64,000 nt of DNA from Panicum virgatum. Its lineage: Eukaryota; Streptophyta; Magnoliopsida; Poales; Poaceae. Where the stretch lies: NCBI RefSeq assembly GCF_016808335.1, contig NC_053147.1, positions 67,888,960-67,952,959 on the forward strand, read 5' to 3'. The translations under genes were made by a program, and so were the position numbers. The notes under the pieces are model-generated. The model did not search any database. It was given only the letters and a program-made list of their open reading frames with translations, and was not told the DNA's origin. Positions 32,903-45,000 of this stretch are shown here, piece after piece; position 1 is the stretch's first letter; every line of letters starts with the position of its first letter.

Positions 32903-35900
32903 TATTATTAAAAAGAGACTAAGCAAGACTTTTTTTGGTTCGTATTTACGCTTTCAATGCTCCGCACTGCGCTTTCGATGTCAAGCCCCTCTTTCCTTCG
33001 TCTGTCTGTCGGCCCCCCTCCCCCCTCCCCCCACTCTCCCTCGACGGTTCCTCCTCCGCGCCTCCTCCCCGACGGTTCCTCCTCCTCCTCCCTCCTCGCG
33101 AAAGGGGCGCTGCCGCCGCGCCTCGCCCCGCCGTCACTCCGGACTCCGGCCGTCCCCGCCGTCGCCCTCGCCCCTCCGTCACCCGGACTCCGGCCTCGCC
33201 CCGCCGTCACGCCGGACTCCGGCCGTCCCCGCCGCGCCTCCTCGCCGATTTCGCATCGGCCCTCACCGCCGTCGGGCTCCCTGCCTCTCTCTCCGGACTG
33301 CAAGTTCTCCGGACTCCCGCTACGGTGCGCAATCCATCGTCCCCAAAGCCCGGCCGCCTTCCGTCGCGCCCGCCTCGCCCCGCCGTCGATCCACCTCGCC
33401 CACGACCTCGTGCGCCGGTGCGCCGCGGTTCCTCCGCCCCTCGCTCCTCCACCCCGCAGCGCCTCCCACCCCCGCGTCCCACACCCACCCACTCCTCCGA
33501 TGCTTCCCCTGGCGACGGTTCCCCCTCCCCACCCTCTCGCGCCCGGCCGCTCCCGCCGCGCCACCGCCAGCCGCTCTAGCCCTGGCCCCTTCCCCCGCTC
33601 GCTGCCGCCGCTCTCGCCCCCGCGGTCGACACCGCCATCACGCCGCCGCCCGACGAAGGCCCGCCGAGGCCGGATCCCCCCAACCCTAGGCGCCCCTATC
33701 ATTCCTCCCGTGCCCAACCCGTCGTCGCCTGGGACGTAGGCGTACGGGCAACACACGGATGAGGAGGCGACCTCGAGCAGTGGCGTCGCAGCCTCGCAGG
33801 TGTGGGGCATGCTGGAGAAGTGGTGTCGCTGGTGCCGGGCAGCACGTACCCCCATCCTGTCCGCATCTTCCTGTGCTACCCCGGCCATGACCTCTACAGG
33901 TTTGTTTCTCACTGTTATTCTGCTCTCCTCTCACTGGCAGCTCAGCTCCCCTGCCAGGTTCAAGCACAAGGTCTCTGTCTCTATGACAACCTCCAAATGT
34001 GCTGCCACTTCACCGCGGTCTTTTCTACCTGTAGTATCTGCTGCTCTAGCCAGTAATGCTTCAACAGCTATTTTTTCAGATTACTTCAGTGAAAACTAGC
34101 GCAAGATCACAAGGTCAGCTTGAGTTTCATTTTTTGCCCTCATGCTCTTCTACGATTTCTAATCTAAGAGCACTCGTGTGATAATTGATACTATCCTTAT
34201 TTTTTATTTGATTTGACCCAGGTCTTGGGTTCCATGTGTTGTTCGTATTAAACTCTCCAGCTTGATTTAGTTTTGTAGCTTCAGATTTGCGAGTGAAAAC
34301 TATATAGCATTTGGTGGTTGAGTGATAAGTAGTCATTAATTAGATTCAACATTCTCTATTAGAAACTATATTATATAAACTTGTTCATTAGCACCCCTTT
34401 ATGATGTATACTATATCCCAATATCTGTAGGCCACATCTAATGGAATTTGGATTTCACAAATGGTGGCTAATTGCATGAAAACAAATTTTAAGTCTTCAG
34501 ACTTGATTTTGTTTGGATATAAACAGCTATGGAGACAATACTTTCAGAAGTTCAGTGATATTTGGTTCATGGGATTATGGCTGCAAAGTACAAATAAAAA
34601 ACTGCACACTCTAGAATTAGAACATGGAGTACAATTAGATAGGCTTTCAATGGTTGAGTACCTTTTGGTTTATCAAATCCCCAGTAATTCAGGATCAAGA
34701 TTATGACATTATGTGTACAAAGTAACATGAGAGACATGGTTGCTCGCAGTAATTCAAAACTCTAGATTCAAGTATTTATGTTAAACTTCAGTCTAGGTGG
34801 CACAATGAATTGAAATATTAGTTTAGTGATATTGGGTGCTTGGGATTAGTGGATTCAAAGTACAAATAAGAAAGAAGTTGCGCATTGTAGAATTAGAACA
34901 TGGAGTGCAATCAGATATGTTGTCAATGGCTTAAGAGACTTGACTGCTTTCAGTAACTCAAAACTCAAGATTCATATATTTGTCTAAAAAAATGTATTTG
35001 TGTTAAACTTGCTCCAGTCTAGGCATCACGATGAATCAAACACCACAACCGCGGGGACGCTATCCCCGTGCTGGGTAATGAGTCGTTTCCAGCAGCGATA
35101 TGGTTTTGCCAAAAAAAAAATCGACAATCACGGAATCACCTGCTGGATCGAGCGCTGACTGCTACAGCCACAAGTTGAACATGTCCCGCAATGTCACCAG
35201 GTACAGTTTTGTTTCCTCTCTTTCTCCCATTCTCTGATGTATGTGATCTAAAGGTGATATGCTATTACCACTGCACACAACAAATTTGCAGAAATGCCTA
35301 ATATAATAATATAGCTAGGAATCTGGGGTACAGTAGAAATACCAACTCGTCGCCATGTCCCATGTGTGTCTCCGTACATGACAACAAATGTGCTTCTCAA
35401 CCTTATTTTGAACTTCTTTCTATCATGTGAGGATCAAAACAACAGTTCAAGACTGTGACCATAAGATGTTCCACTAGGTCACCGATTTGTATTTTGTGCT
35501 ATTCTTTTCACACACGGAGCATGAATATTGTTTGCATCAAAGTGAATGTCTTAGATGTTGAACGTTCTTTACAAGTATTTTATATGATGAAAATTAATAC
35601 TTGTATTAGTAATTTGTTTCGATCTTAGTAATGAATAAGTACAAATCTATTTTTGAAAAGCAAATATATGATTGTAATTGAGTTTTCACAGGGTTCATAA
35701 AGTTTGGATTTGAATGTATGTTGAGATAGGGTATTGGTCATTTGATTTGCTTTACTAAATGCTGCATTATGTTAGCACTTAGCAGAGGCATTGTTAAACA
35801 ACATATGATAATGCTAGTATGATATATTTAGTTAAAAGCATGTTTGGTTCAGATTCATAGGATGATATATTTAGTTAAATGTCACATTTCATTCCTATTT

Positions 35901-37571
35901 TGTTTTGTTCAGATTCATAGGCGACCACTATGATTGTGACACTGCCATAGCAGCCAAGAGATAGCTTTTATTTGGCCTTTTATTTAAAGTTTCTAGAGTT
36001 AGCAATTCTTTTGAAAATTGGAAGCCCAAATGATTGGGGTTTTTGGGAGTGTTTACGTGAGTTCATATTTGGAAAGCTTTAGGAAGGAGAGAGGATACAT
36101 GATGGAGTCTGACAGACTGTCAGTGAGAAAAAGCACCATGGAAGACCACATAAGGTTTGATTTCAGTTTTCTAAAGATCAGAAATGCCATTTGTTTCTCT
36201 TTAGTTTGTTACACTGAGAAAAATTGAGATACTGAAATGACTAGCACCATTTTGGGACTTCTTTGGTCGGTCTTCGAGGAAAAAAAGTTGAGCCAGCTCT
36301 TCAAATTGCATATTAAGATGTATGGATGTTGTACTGTATATTTGTTTTGTGCATTTAAGAATACATCAGCATCTAGCATAAAGTGATTTATAAAATGCAT
36401 CCCTGACAGCACTAGCCATGTCTTTAATTAATTACTGATCCTCAGAAGGATACCATTAAATTTTATCTCATAAGATGTTGCAGCATACTCCTAATCTGAC
36501 ATGATGATCCATTTTTTTTTTTTGCTAAAGGGCACTGTTGCCAATGTGGAGAAGAAAGACATGGAGTCAAATGACATACTCCGCTTAGAACGGTTAAGGC
36601 GTGAGCTGATCGAGTTAGAAAAGTGAGTGCAGATGATGCTCAAAAGGAGAAGGTATGCCTGTTTAAGAAAATTTTGAAACAGAAAACTACAGGTTCTACA
36701 GAATTTGGGTGAACATTTGGAATGGGAGATCAGCAATGTTATGAGATTGATTGCACTCTTTTTTGTTGTTAGCTGTTGTTTTCTGCTACTGTTTTAACAA
36801 TAGAGGATGGTGTCGCTGCTACATTTTTTTCTGCAACTGTGCCTTCCAGTGAGGCTAGCAAGAAGGAGAATATGGTAATTCTGAACTTTCCAGCCGTGCC
36901 GGTACATTAATTTCAAATTCAAACCTCACTTCTACAATCTGATGAGACTAACTTATAAATTATTGCCAGACAACGGTGTGTGTCTGGTTAACAGCCTAAC
37001 TCATGTCGAGCACTTCGTTTTGTCCAAATATTTAAGTTTATTTTATTTTATTTATGTTTACTATCAACATCTTGTATGCATAATTTCTTTTACATTCTGG
37101 TTGGTCCAACATTAAAAGACTCCATAGTACGATCTTCACCTATCAGTATCAAAATTAATGTGTACTTTAAAAGTTAACAGGAGGCTGGGGGCTCAATTCG
37201 TTGAGGAAGAGGAGGATAGGATGGAGGAGGAGGACGCCGTTGGAGATGGCACGGATGAGGTGTTGGTGGTGAGATAGGAGCGTGGCACAGGAGAGCATAG
37301 TGGCACAGGAGAGCATAGGTCGAGATGCAAATGGAGTGTTGGGCTTTGAAAGGGTGGCATCGCTATGAGTTCAGCTTACATGGGAATGAATTAAAATCTC
37401 AATGTATGATGTTGTTGATATTTGTCTCATCATAGAAGTTAAGACTTATGTTTCTTTGATTGGAATCTATACAAATGACATGGTCTTCATTGAAAATATC
37501 ATATTTTTTCTATCTCTTGATTGCCTTGAAAATTTTCGGGATCCCGTAGCAATGCACGGGCATTATGCTAG
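32903..37571 (+). mobile_element. Helitron-like element A (in duplication copy 1)
   Basis: The 3' end is diagnostic: CCCGT (37,543-37,547), loop, ACGGG (37,556-37,560), then CATTATGCTAG ending at 37,571, followed by T. The left end begins TATTATTAAAAAGAGACTAAGC directly after the CTAG of the preceding element, and lacks the canonical TC start, so a few bases may be missing. No RepHel gene. The GC-rich part 32,990-33,720 has long overlapping frames in several registers and no domain. Exon-like pieces occur near 33,800-33,900 and at 36,531-36,652. Confidence 0.65.
36531..36652 (+). pseudogene. Captured coiled-coil exon with a stop codon
   Basis: Bounded by a T-tract acceptor (GCTAAAG) and a GTATGC donor. 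Reads GTVANVEKKDMESNDILRLE then RLRRELIELEK, followed by TGA, where CGA (Arg) would continue a coiled coil. After a short apparent deletion the frame ADDAQKEK leads to the donor. It is charged and helical throughout. I tentatively think of a LETM1-like mitochondrial protein as donor, but cannot confirm it by eye. The duplicate lies at 51,128-51,249 with the same stop, so the damage predates the duplication. Confidence 0.45.
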
Positions 37572-38890
37572 TAATGTTAAAAGTGGTAACAAATAGAATT
37601 TATAATACTTTTTCTACATAAAATCAATGTAATAAATTGATACAAATTATCTATGTAGATACATATTGTATCTACAGAAGTCGTTAAAAACAAGCTGTAA
37701 CACTTTTTCTCAACATAAATAATACTAACAAGTTGATATAAAATATCTATTTAACTTAAGGTGGTAGTATACATAAGTTATTACAATGTACAATAATAAC
37801 ATAAATTGTTACATGTCTATGTATATATTTGTTTTTTTAGATAATGGAAAGATTATCTGGCTTTACCCTCCTGATGAAGGAGGGATCAGACCAACCTTAT
37901 TACAAGCAGTAGCAACCACACCACATTCTCACAACGTAATTAAAGTACGAAGCATGCTTATTGAAAGCTAATACATAAACTAAAAGGCCATCCATGGGAT
38001 GTGAAGAAATAAAGAGCTGACATCTCCAGCAAACAACATGCCTGGATCATCCTCTCCTTTTGATCTTCACTGCATTGCAACTACATCCAATGGCGTAACC
38101 AATACATTCCCCTGAATAAAACATGTAAAAAAGTTTTCGGTTGACATTTGTTAAAAACCGTATATATTTGTGTTAGTCAACAAGTTGCTATACATTTGTA
38201 CATAAGTTGCCATTGTTCATTCAACATGAGTACATAGTAGCATGAAACAGTTTCAAAACATATCAATATAGGTCTTATATTGTAGATCTTGTCGCAAAGA
38301 ACATAATGGTGTAATTTTTTTTTAAAAACGGATGCTTGATGAGCGAAATATACTAGTTTGAAGGAAATATAGCCAATCTTTTATGCCTACATCAGTGGTG
38401 ACATCAGTTGAAAGTGGCAGTTTTGCCCTTGGGTGCCCCCGCACATGTTGCGGGCCAACCGTGTAGGGGAGACGCGTCAGAAGGGGCATGGGGAAGGTGC
38501 GCTCCTGCCCGCTCAGTTTACACATGCTAGCACAGATAGGGTGTCGCGCGATTTTGGACATTTTTGAAGATGCCTTAAATAAAACACACATTTAGTTAGA
38601 TCCTTTATGGATTCTTCCCCGTCCAAATCCAACAACCAATAGATAATATAGTGTGGAGTAGCTACACTTGGGTATATACACAAATACATATATACATGGG
38701 TATGTACACATGGATACACACACTACATACACACATACGCATACGCATACGCATACATATACACACTACACATATACATATACGTATGATTATTGGTATC
38801 ATACATGATTAACATACGTACAACAGTTATTTGGCAGCCTTTAGTAACTGACTCATTCGTGCCCTCCCGTTCTTCACTTCCGGAGCCATT
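37572..38890. other. 3' flank of formiminotransferase gene and AT-rich DNA
   Basis: No gene. 38,650-38,800 is low-complexity tacaca/catacg sequence. 38,390-38,530 is a GC-richer conserved block shared with copy 2. Presumably holds the 3' UTR of the minus-strand gene ending at 38,891. Confidence 0.4.
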
Positions 38891-40269
38891 TTAACTTTGG
38901 CATACACCAAGGATACGATTCTCATACAATATCTTAGACAGATGTAAGAGAATCATATCCTTGGTTATGTCAGTGTAGTATCCCTTTTCAACTTTATCTT
39001 CAAGTCCTTGCTCTGCTGCAATCTGCTTGACCTTGTCCTGAACTTGATCGGCCCTGAGATAATTTGGATCCAACAAGCATCCGACCTCTACGAAACTCCC
39101 ATGGCGAAGTGCCAAAGCTAAAAACTTTGGGGGCCCTTCACCACCGCGACCACCTAATTGTTCTCTTAATCTTTTCACAATGTCCTCCACTTTTTTGAAA
39201 TTCTCGGACCGCACCGGCACATTATAGCCCTCAACAAAATGCATGGCACCAACTGTTGTGATACCTTTTTTTTGTAGAATTTGCTGATCAACTACTGCTG
39301 GGCACACATCAGGTTTATTTTTTTGAAAAACTACATCAGGTTCATTTCCCTCCGTCGTATTAAGTTCCATCACGCCTGACCGCTGGCCGGCCGTGCCATT
39401 CTTCTTGTAGTAGCCAAGGTCACGCCGTACGTCAGAAAGAGTCTTTCGCTGTGGATGGGCTTCGTAGTACAGGAACACTGGGACTGCATGCATACAAATT
39501 GGGCGATCGAGAAGGATCAGGTATTTGTGTGTGTGTGTGTCTATATATAACCACATTATTTTAACATACAGTACCTTTTGAACTCGCAATGTCAGAGGCC
39601 ACGTCCTTAGCCAGGTAAACAGCATCCTCCATCTTGGCATCACCCAAGGGATGGAAAGACAGGTCATCAATGATGCCAATCCTAGGGTGCTCTCCTTGGT
39701 GCGAGTCGAGGCTTAAGGTTGATGATATTGCAGCTTTTACCATTTCCAACAGTACACCCTTGATTGGGCTACTTACATTAAGAGTTAATTTTGATATGTC
39801 GCCTTCATTGGAATAAATCCACTCGGACGTGGAAATATATGAGACAAGCGTATAGCGCACACGGTTGTAGATATGATCTCCGAACTTGCTTAGCACCACG
39901 ACATTTTCAGGGTCATTCCTTGCTGCTTTATCAATTTCGTCAAGAGCGGACTTGTTGCGGCTTTCAGAAATGTAGATCTTGCAGCAGATCAGTTTTGGAT
40001 TTTCCTGTAACAGTATATATCGTTTTAGCCGTACGTAAGTAACATCTATCAAGGAACCTTGCGCCTAGCTTTTGATATTTTTCAATATAAAAAATACCGT
40101 ATTTTTGCTGGATCGGAGGAAATGGAGCAGACTTTTCTTACATACGTAAATATATAGAAAGGGCAAGCAATCAACTTACTGAAAAACCAGTGCCCGCGGG
40201 CAAAGCAGTGAGGCTGACAGAGAGGGAGAGAAGCGCGAGGATAGCCCACTGCCCCGCCGGGCTCGCCAT
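38891..40269 (-). CDS. Glutamate formiminotransferase-like protein with predicted signal peptide (3 exons, 369-370 aa)
   Basis: Formiminotransferase N- and C-subdomain family: transfers a formimino group between glutamate and tetrahydrofolate. Exons on the minus strand: 40,269-40,180, 40,004-39,575 and 39,483-38,891, with GT-AG introns (donors TCA|GTAAGT and AAAG|GTACTG; acceptors TTACAG and CATGCAG) and exact phase. Exon 1 encodes MASPAGQWAILALLSLSVSL and TALPAGTGFS, a typical secretory signal. Exon 2 continues ENPKLICCKIYISESRNKSA and, at residues 131-143, SHQGEHPRIGIID, the conserved HxGxHPRxG substrate-site motif. Exon 3 covers PVFLYYEAH, GYNVPV and LALALRHGSFVEVGCLLDP to a stop. About 15 extra residues occur near 89-106. 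Frames are intact, so it is probably functional. The copy at 53,537 is broken. Confidence 0.87.
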
Positions 40270-40591
40270 GGCCTGCAAGTATAGCACAAGAGGTCATCGT
40301 CAGGCGACTGGGAGCTTGGGAGATGGTGGTGGTATGCACCCGGAGTAGCTAGGATATGATCGATGTGTTACATGGGTCGCGTAGGAGGTAGCAGCCGCCA
40401 TCGATGGATAGGTGGTAGAGGATCTCGAGAGGCTTCAGGAGGATGGTCGCTGAAGAATGGTGCGTGTGTGCCCTCCTGATCGGGAAGTACTACTGGGGAT
40501 TATAAAGAGAGCCGGAGAACGTAACTTGCAGGATGAGAGACGATGGGTACCAAATTTCTTGGCCGTCGATGCAATGCAACAGGATCGGAAC

Positions 40592-40800
40592 GCCTACCCA
40601 GGTGCATCGATTGGCCCAGCACTGCCTTCCATCGCACTCCATGATTGCTGGACATTTCATGCGTTTCTTCGTCTACTGGCACGAGGCACGACTCGATCGG
40701 TAGCCGGCATTCAGCATGACAACATTCGTGCATGCAGCTGGAGCGCCTACCCCGGCGCCTCCATTGGTACAGCTGTGCCTTCCATCGCTCTTCATGTCTG
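40592..40800. repeat. Pair of imperfect direct repeats upstream of formiminotransferase
   Basis: gcctacccaggtgcatcgat... at about 40,592 and gcctaccccggcgcctccat... at about 40,744, each followed by ccttccatcgc. Offset 152 bp. Non-coding promoter-side DNA; the duplicate block in copy 2 (56,848 and 57,000) has the same pair. Confidence 0.65.
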
Positions 40801-41112
40801 TTGGAGGTGGACATGGGCGTACGGTCTCTTCAATCCCCTCCTGTCTCCCGTGTTCACACAGTGGCTGCGCATGGTCGTCCTTCCTCGGCCCGCGTTGCTT
40901 CCTTGCATTAATGATGAGTACTGCGCAGCATACCTCTTCAATCCCCTACAGTTCTTCGATCCTTCCTGCTGCTGTTCAAGTCATGATGATATCCAGCATG
41001 GCGCGCAGCGCTTCAGGATCTTTTATTCTCAGTTTTTTAATTGCATCGTGAATTTAATTTTCACTCGGAGCCAACACTGAACTCGACGAGTAGTGGACCG
41101 GGATGGATGCAG

Positions 41113-41812
41113 TGTCCGTGGCCGTGGCCCAGGGCTCCGGGCCGCAGCCGGCGAGCGCGAGGTCGACGGAGACGAAGCCACGGTGCAGGTGGTTGAGGCC
41201 GTTGGGTAACAGACACTATTAGAAAAAGGCCATCAGTCCACCTCAAAGGTACCAAAACCAAATTGACCCGGTACCAAAGCTTTTTTTGAGGTGCATGGAA
41301 AGATCCAAGAATTTTTTTAGTAACGGGTGGTAACACCACCCGGTACCAAAGGGTAGACATTGGTACCGAATGGTGTTACCACCCGGTACTAATGGATCCT
41401 TTCACATTAGTATCGGTTGAAACATCACTCGATACTTATGTCTAGCCTTTAGTATTGGGTGGTGTCTACCACCCGGTACTAAAAGTGATTCACAGGTTAA
41501 TTTTAAAAGGAAAATATCTTTCCCTCAGTCACAACTGCATCGTAGATGAGATGGTAAAGGAGATACACTGTGAGGCAAGAGGTCACGGGTTCGAATCCTA
41601 GCCACTGCAATGTGCCCCTATTTTCTTACGACGCAGTGCAAAGGTACCCAAAGGTACCGGGTCATTCACCCGATATTAATGGCTTGAGTCATTGGTCCCG
41701 GATGCCTAGTACCGGTTGTAAGAACTGGTACCAGAGGCCATCCGTGACCGGTGCCAAAGGCACTTTTTCCAGTAGTGAGAGGAGCTCCAACTAGTGGCCA
41801 CCGCCGCCGTAC
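41113..41812 (-). pseudogene. MATH-domain gene fragment split by a CACTA element
   Basis: 41,113-41,213 matches 22,693-22,790 of the MATH gene closely (minus-strand reading PNGLNHLHRGFVSVDLALAG). The match resumes after the CACTA at 41,778-41,808 (ggagctcc..ctagtggccaccgcc). Only about 45 codons of one MATH domain are present, so it is a relic. Upstream and downstream parts of a MATH gene are missing. Confidence 0.78.
41214..41777 (+). mobile_element. Small CACTA-type element, 564 bp
   Basis: Ends CACTATTAGAAAAAG and, inverted at the right, CACTACTGGAAAAAG, with a 3-bp target-site duplication AGA (41,211-41,213 and 41,778-41,780). Subterminal repeats are variants of GGTACCAAAG and CACCCGGTACT. 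A Pol III B-box-like GGTTCGAATCC lies at 41,588. Also present in copy 2 at 63,437, so the insertion predates the segmental duplication. Confidence 0.88.
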
Positions 41813-41814
41813 CC

Positions 41815-42005
41815 GGGTTCGAATCCTAGCCACTGCAATGTGCCCCTATTTTCTTATGACGCAGTGCAAAGGTACCCAAAGGTACCGGGTCATTCACCCG
41901 GTATTAATGGCTAGAGTCATTGGCCCCGGATGCCTAGTACCGGTTGTAAGAACCGGTACCAAAGGCCATCCGTGACCGGTGCCAAAAGCATTTTTTTCCA
42001 ATAGT
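41815..42005. repeat. Partial second copy of the CACTA 3' half
   Basis: Repeats 41,587-41,777 at an offset of 228 bp, from gggttcgaatcctagcc to the terminus ccaatagtg, followed again by agagg. The second copy lacks the CACTA left end. Confidence 0.88.
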
Positions 42006-45000
42006 GAGAGGTAGCCCTAGGCACGAAAAACCGAGAATCGAGGACCGAACCGAAAAAATCGAGAACCGGAGCCGAACCAAACCGAAACCGAAAACTTCGG
42101 TTCCATTTCGGTTCCTAGTTCTCAAGAACCGAAATACTCGGTTCGGTTCGGTTCCTAGACTCGGTTAACCGAAGAACCGAGCTCATATGCAAATTAACCC
42201 ATATTCCATGAAGCCCAAATGGCCCAATCCGGCGGCCCATCTTCTAACACTAGCCCACCTCCCCACCCCACCAACGCAACTCCCTCCCGGCCTCCCCTCC
42301 CAGTCCCAGCGCCCCCTCCCCATTCCCCATCGCGCCGCCTGAGCCTCTGCGCCCTGCACGTCTCCACCCCGCCGCCCTGGCCCTCTGCCCCCTCCGCCCC
42401 TTGGGCTCTCGGCAGCTCGCCAGCTCCCGCAGCCCTCACCACCGGCCAGCGCACGGCTGCTCGCCGCTGTCCAGCTCCCGGCGCGCGCGAGGCCGCGGAG
42501 GCAGGGCGGCGGCAGCGGCGGCGGCGGCGTGCGGCCGCGGAGGCACCAGCAAGGCGGCGGCGGCAGAGCATGGCCGCGGAGGCAGCATGACGGCGGCAGC
42601 GCGCGGCCCCACTCCCAGCTCCCTTCTCTCCCGGCGGCGCAGCGCTCCCTCCACTCCCCGGTGCTCGACATCCAGACTTGTGAGGGGCGGGCGGGGGCGG
42701 CGGTAGCGGCGGCCACCCTGCCGGCCAGCGCGTGCGCGGCGGCGGCGGCCACCCCGGCAGGCGCGCAGCCGCGGCGGACCGGCGGAGGGATTTGTTGAAG
42801 TGTTATCCGCGCAGTAGAGTCCAGATAATCCAAAGTGGTTCCAGGTATCTGTACTAATCAACTCTTTTTTTTCTTTTGAACTTAATGCTGATTCTTAAAT
42901 ATAGCTTGGCATTCCTTTCTTTACATAGCTGCTGGTACCTATTAGATGTAAAATTTACTTAGTAATGTTACTTTTTCAGAATCACATGAATGTCTTAGTG
43001 AGGGGAGATGGAGGCGATGGCGACGACACATAGGCGACAGCGGAGGCAATGGTGGTCTGGGTGCTGGTGGCCGCTGTGCTGGGCACCGCGCGCACCCCTG
43101 GACCACAAGCTGCTCATGGACGCCTCTACCCGCAATCCTGCACTACTGCACAGGAGATGTCAATACACGGCGATGGCGCTGGCGCTGGCGGTGGCGGTGG
43201 ACGCAGCCAACAGCCCCATGAAGGGGAGGGCGTATGCGATGCCGCTGGTAACCTCTGCAAGATGGAGCCAGGTCGAGTTGGCCAAAAGCCTCCATATCAT
43301 CTATAGCGCCGTCCTCTCCAGCACCTAGGACATCCTCCATGGGTTCATTTCCACCCGCTCAGTGTGCAACATGCTCCACGGCTAAGAAATTTCCCATAGG
43401 TTTGTTTTGCCTATACCCTGCTACGAGATGTTCATGCTGGTTTGGTCAATTGATGCGTTCTTTACTGTCTTTGTGCGTTCAATTAGTTAGGATTCAAATC
43501 TTCAACTGGATTCACAATGTTAAGTACCAGGGCTTTGCTTTCTTTTGTGTTAAGTGATCTAGTGTGCAGTGTGCAATAACGTTTATTTGAAGCACCGTGA
43601 TGCCATGATTTTGATGGAAATTACTTCTATATATTTGCCGGCGCATGAGCTGAGGGCCCTACGGCAGCCGGTCCTACATGCCTAGCGTGTGGAGAGCGAT
43701 TGGCGATGGAGTGCCAAGGAAGGCGCCAAGGAAGCTTTGTGCGTTCTGATGGATGATTGGAGCCAGAAGGTGGACAAGAGGACTGGCTGGGACGGAGTGA
43801 TGGATGGGCAAAACAATGGCCGTGGTTTGGGTGCGAGCAATCAGGTACTGCATATAGGCACTTATGATTTCCCTTTGTTTTTTCAGCGTGACCCACTCCA
43901 CTTAGTATTCAACTTGGTGTCCAATTTAATTGTACTCACTGTAATAGCCTTTTCTAATACTTTCCTCATGGATTCATTAACTTGGACTTGGTTGTACAGG
44001 AGTTGTTAAAAATAAAATTTTGTGTAGTCATGATTGTGGTGTATCAGGCCTTGTATTAAAATTAGATGCTTCAAAGTCGTCCTCTTTTGTATTTTAGTTG
44101 CACCTAAATTTGCTTTTATTTGTTTATGCCCGTTATTAATTCAGATCCAAATTCATTAGCCCATACCATTCTCTAATTTTTTTTGCTAGGTTGAATCATT
44201 CTATTTATCATCGATGTTCAAATTTTGGAGTGGCCCCGAAGAATTGTGCGCAATAGAGAATAAGGAATAATTTTGAGTGAAGGTCTAGATTTTGCATTAG
44301 TTGGGAGTGTTGGGTTTATGTCTAATATCCTGTGTCACTGTCATCTATCTCATATTAATTATACTTTATATTACTCTTTATCCTGTCATGACATACCTTG
44401 AATATTTACTATTAAGATTCTTGAACATATACTTTTCCTTCTCACTGAATTTTCTCAATTACTGGATTATTACTACTTGTTAATGAAATTCCATTCTCGG
44501 ATTTATGACTTCTCCCATGGAACATGTATCTCGGAGCTCAAAATGTTTAGTCCATGTTCATCTATTTTGTATCCAGAGGCTTTTCTTTTGCAGATTAGTA
44601 TTGAATGTAGCTAGCATGTAGATAGTCCAATGATTAGGCCAACTTATTTTGAGAATATCACTCTGCTTCCTATTTAAGTACTATATGACACTTTTGAATT
44701 CTATAATTTGGCAAATTTTAAACATTTTAGTACTTCCAAGGTGTTTCCTGAAATAATTCATTTGCATATTTATCAAGTTGGTACTTCGTCATGTCTGAAA
44801 AGCTCAAGGAGTTTCTACTGTTAACTATTAACCCTGATAACATTTTGAAAAAAACCCTCTGGCTGTTCATATTCATTATCATCATGATTCACCGGGCACA
44901 TAAACAAGATCTCCACTTTTTCAATATTTTTACTGTCTGACTATTTGTTGTCATTTAACTTCTTAAATTAAGCCTATCATAAATTCATGATCACTAATTA

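Larger units (their letters stand above)
32903..41780. repeat. Segmental duplication, copy 1 (visible part)
   Basis: Colinear with 45,839-64,000 and nearly identical where aligned: Helitron-like segment, formiminotransferase gene, promoter repeats, MATH fragment and CACTA. The copy offset at the left edge is about 12.94 kb. Copy 1 lacks the LINE, SINE, foldback and Mutator-like insertions of copy 2. The right limit cannot be set because copy 2 runs off the window. Confidence 0.92.

Noticed and set aside
32957..33912. Overlapping open frames of 214-334 residues on both strands
   Set aside because: The region is GC- and CCG-rich so that stops are rare in every frame. Peptides are Pro/Arg/Gly repeats without domains, and the frames shift between the two duplication copies. 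Treated as non-coding Helitron sequence.
40457..41080. 207-residue frame upstream of formiminotransferase
   Set aside because: Built from a direct repeat (AYPGASIG twice), no domain, disrupted in copy 2 by the MULE. It reads as promoter-side DNA.
43008..43328. Plus-strand frames of 85-106 residues
   Set aside because: No domain, two competing frames, and located in a transposon-derived block.
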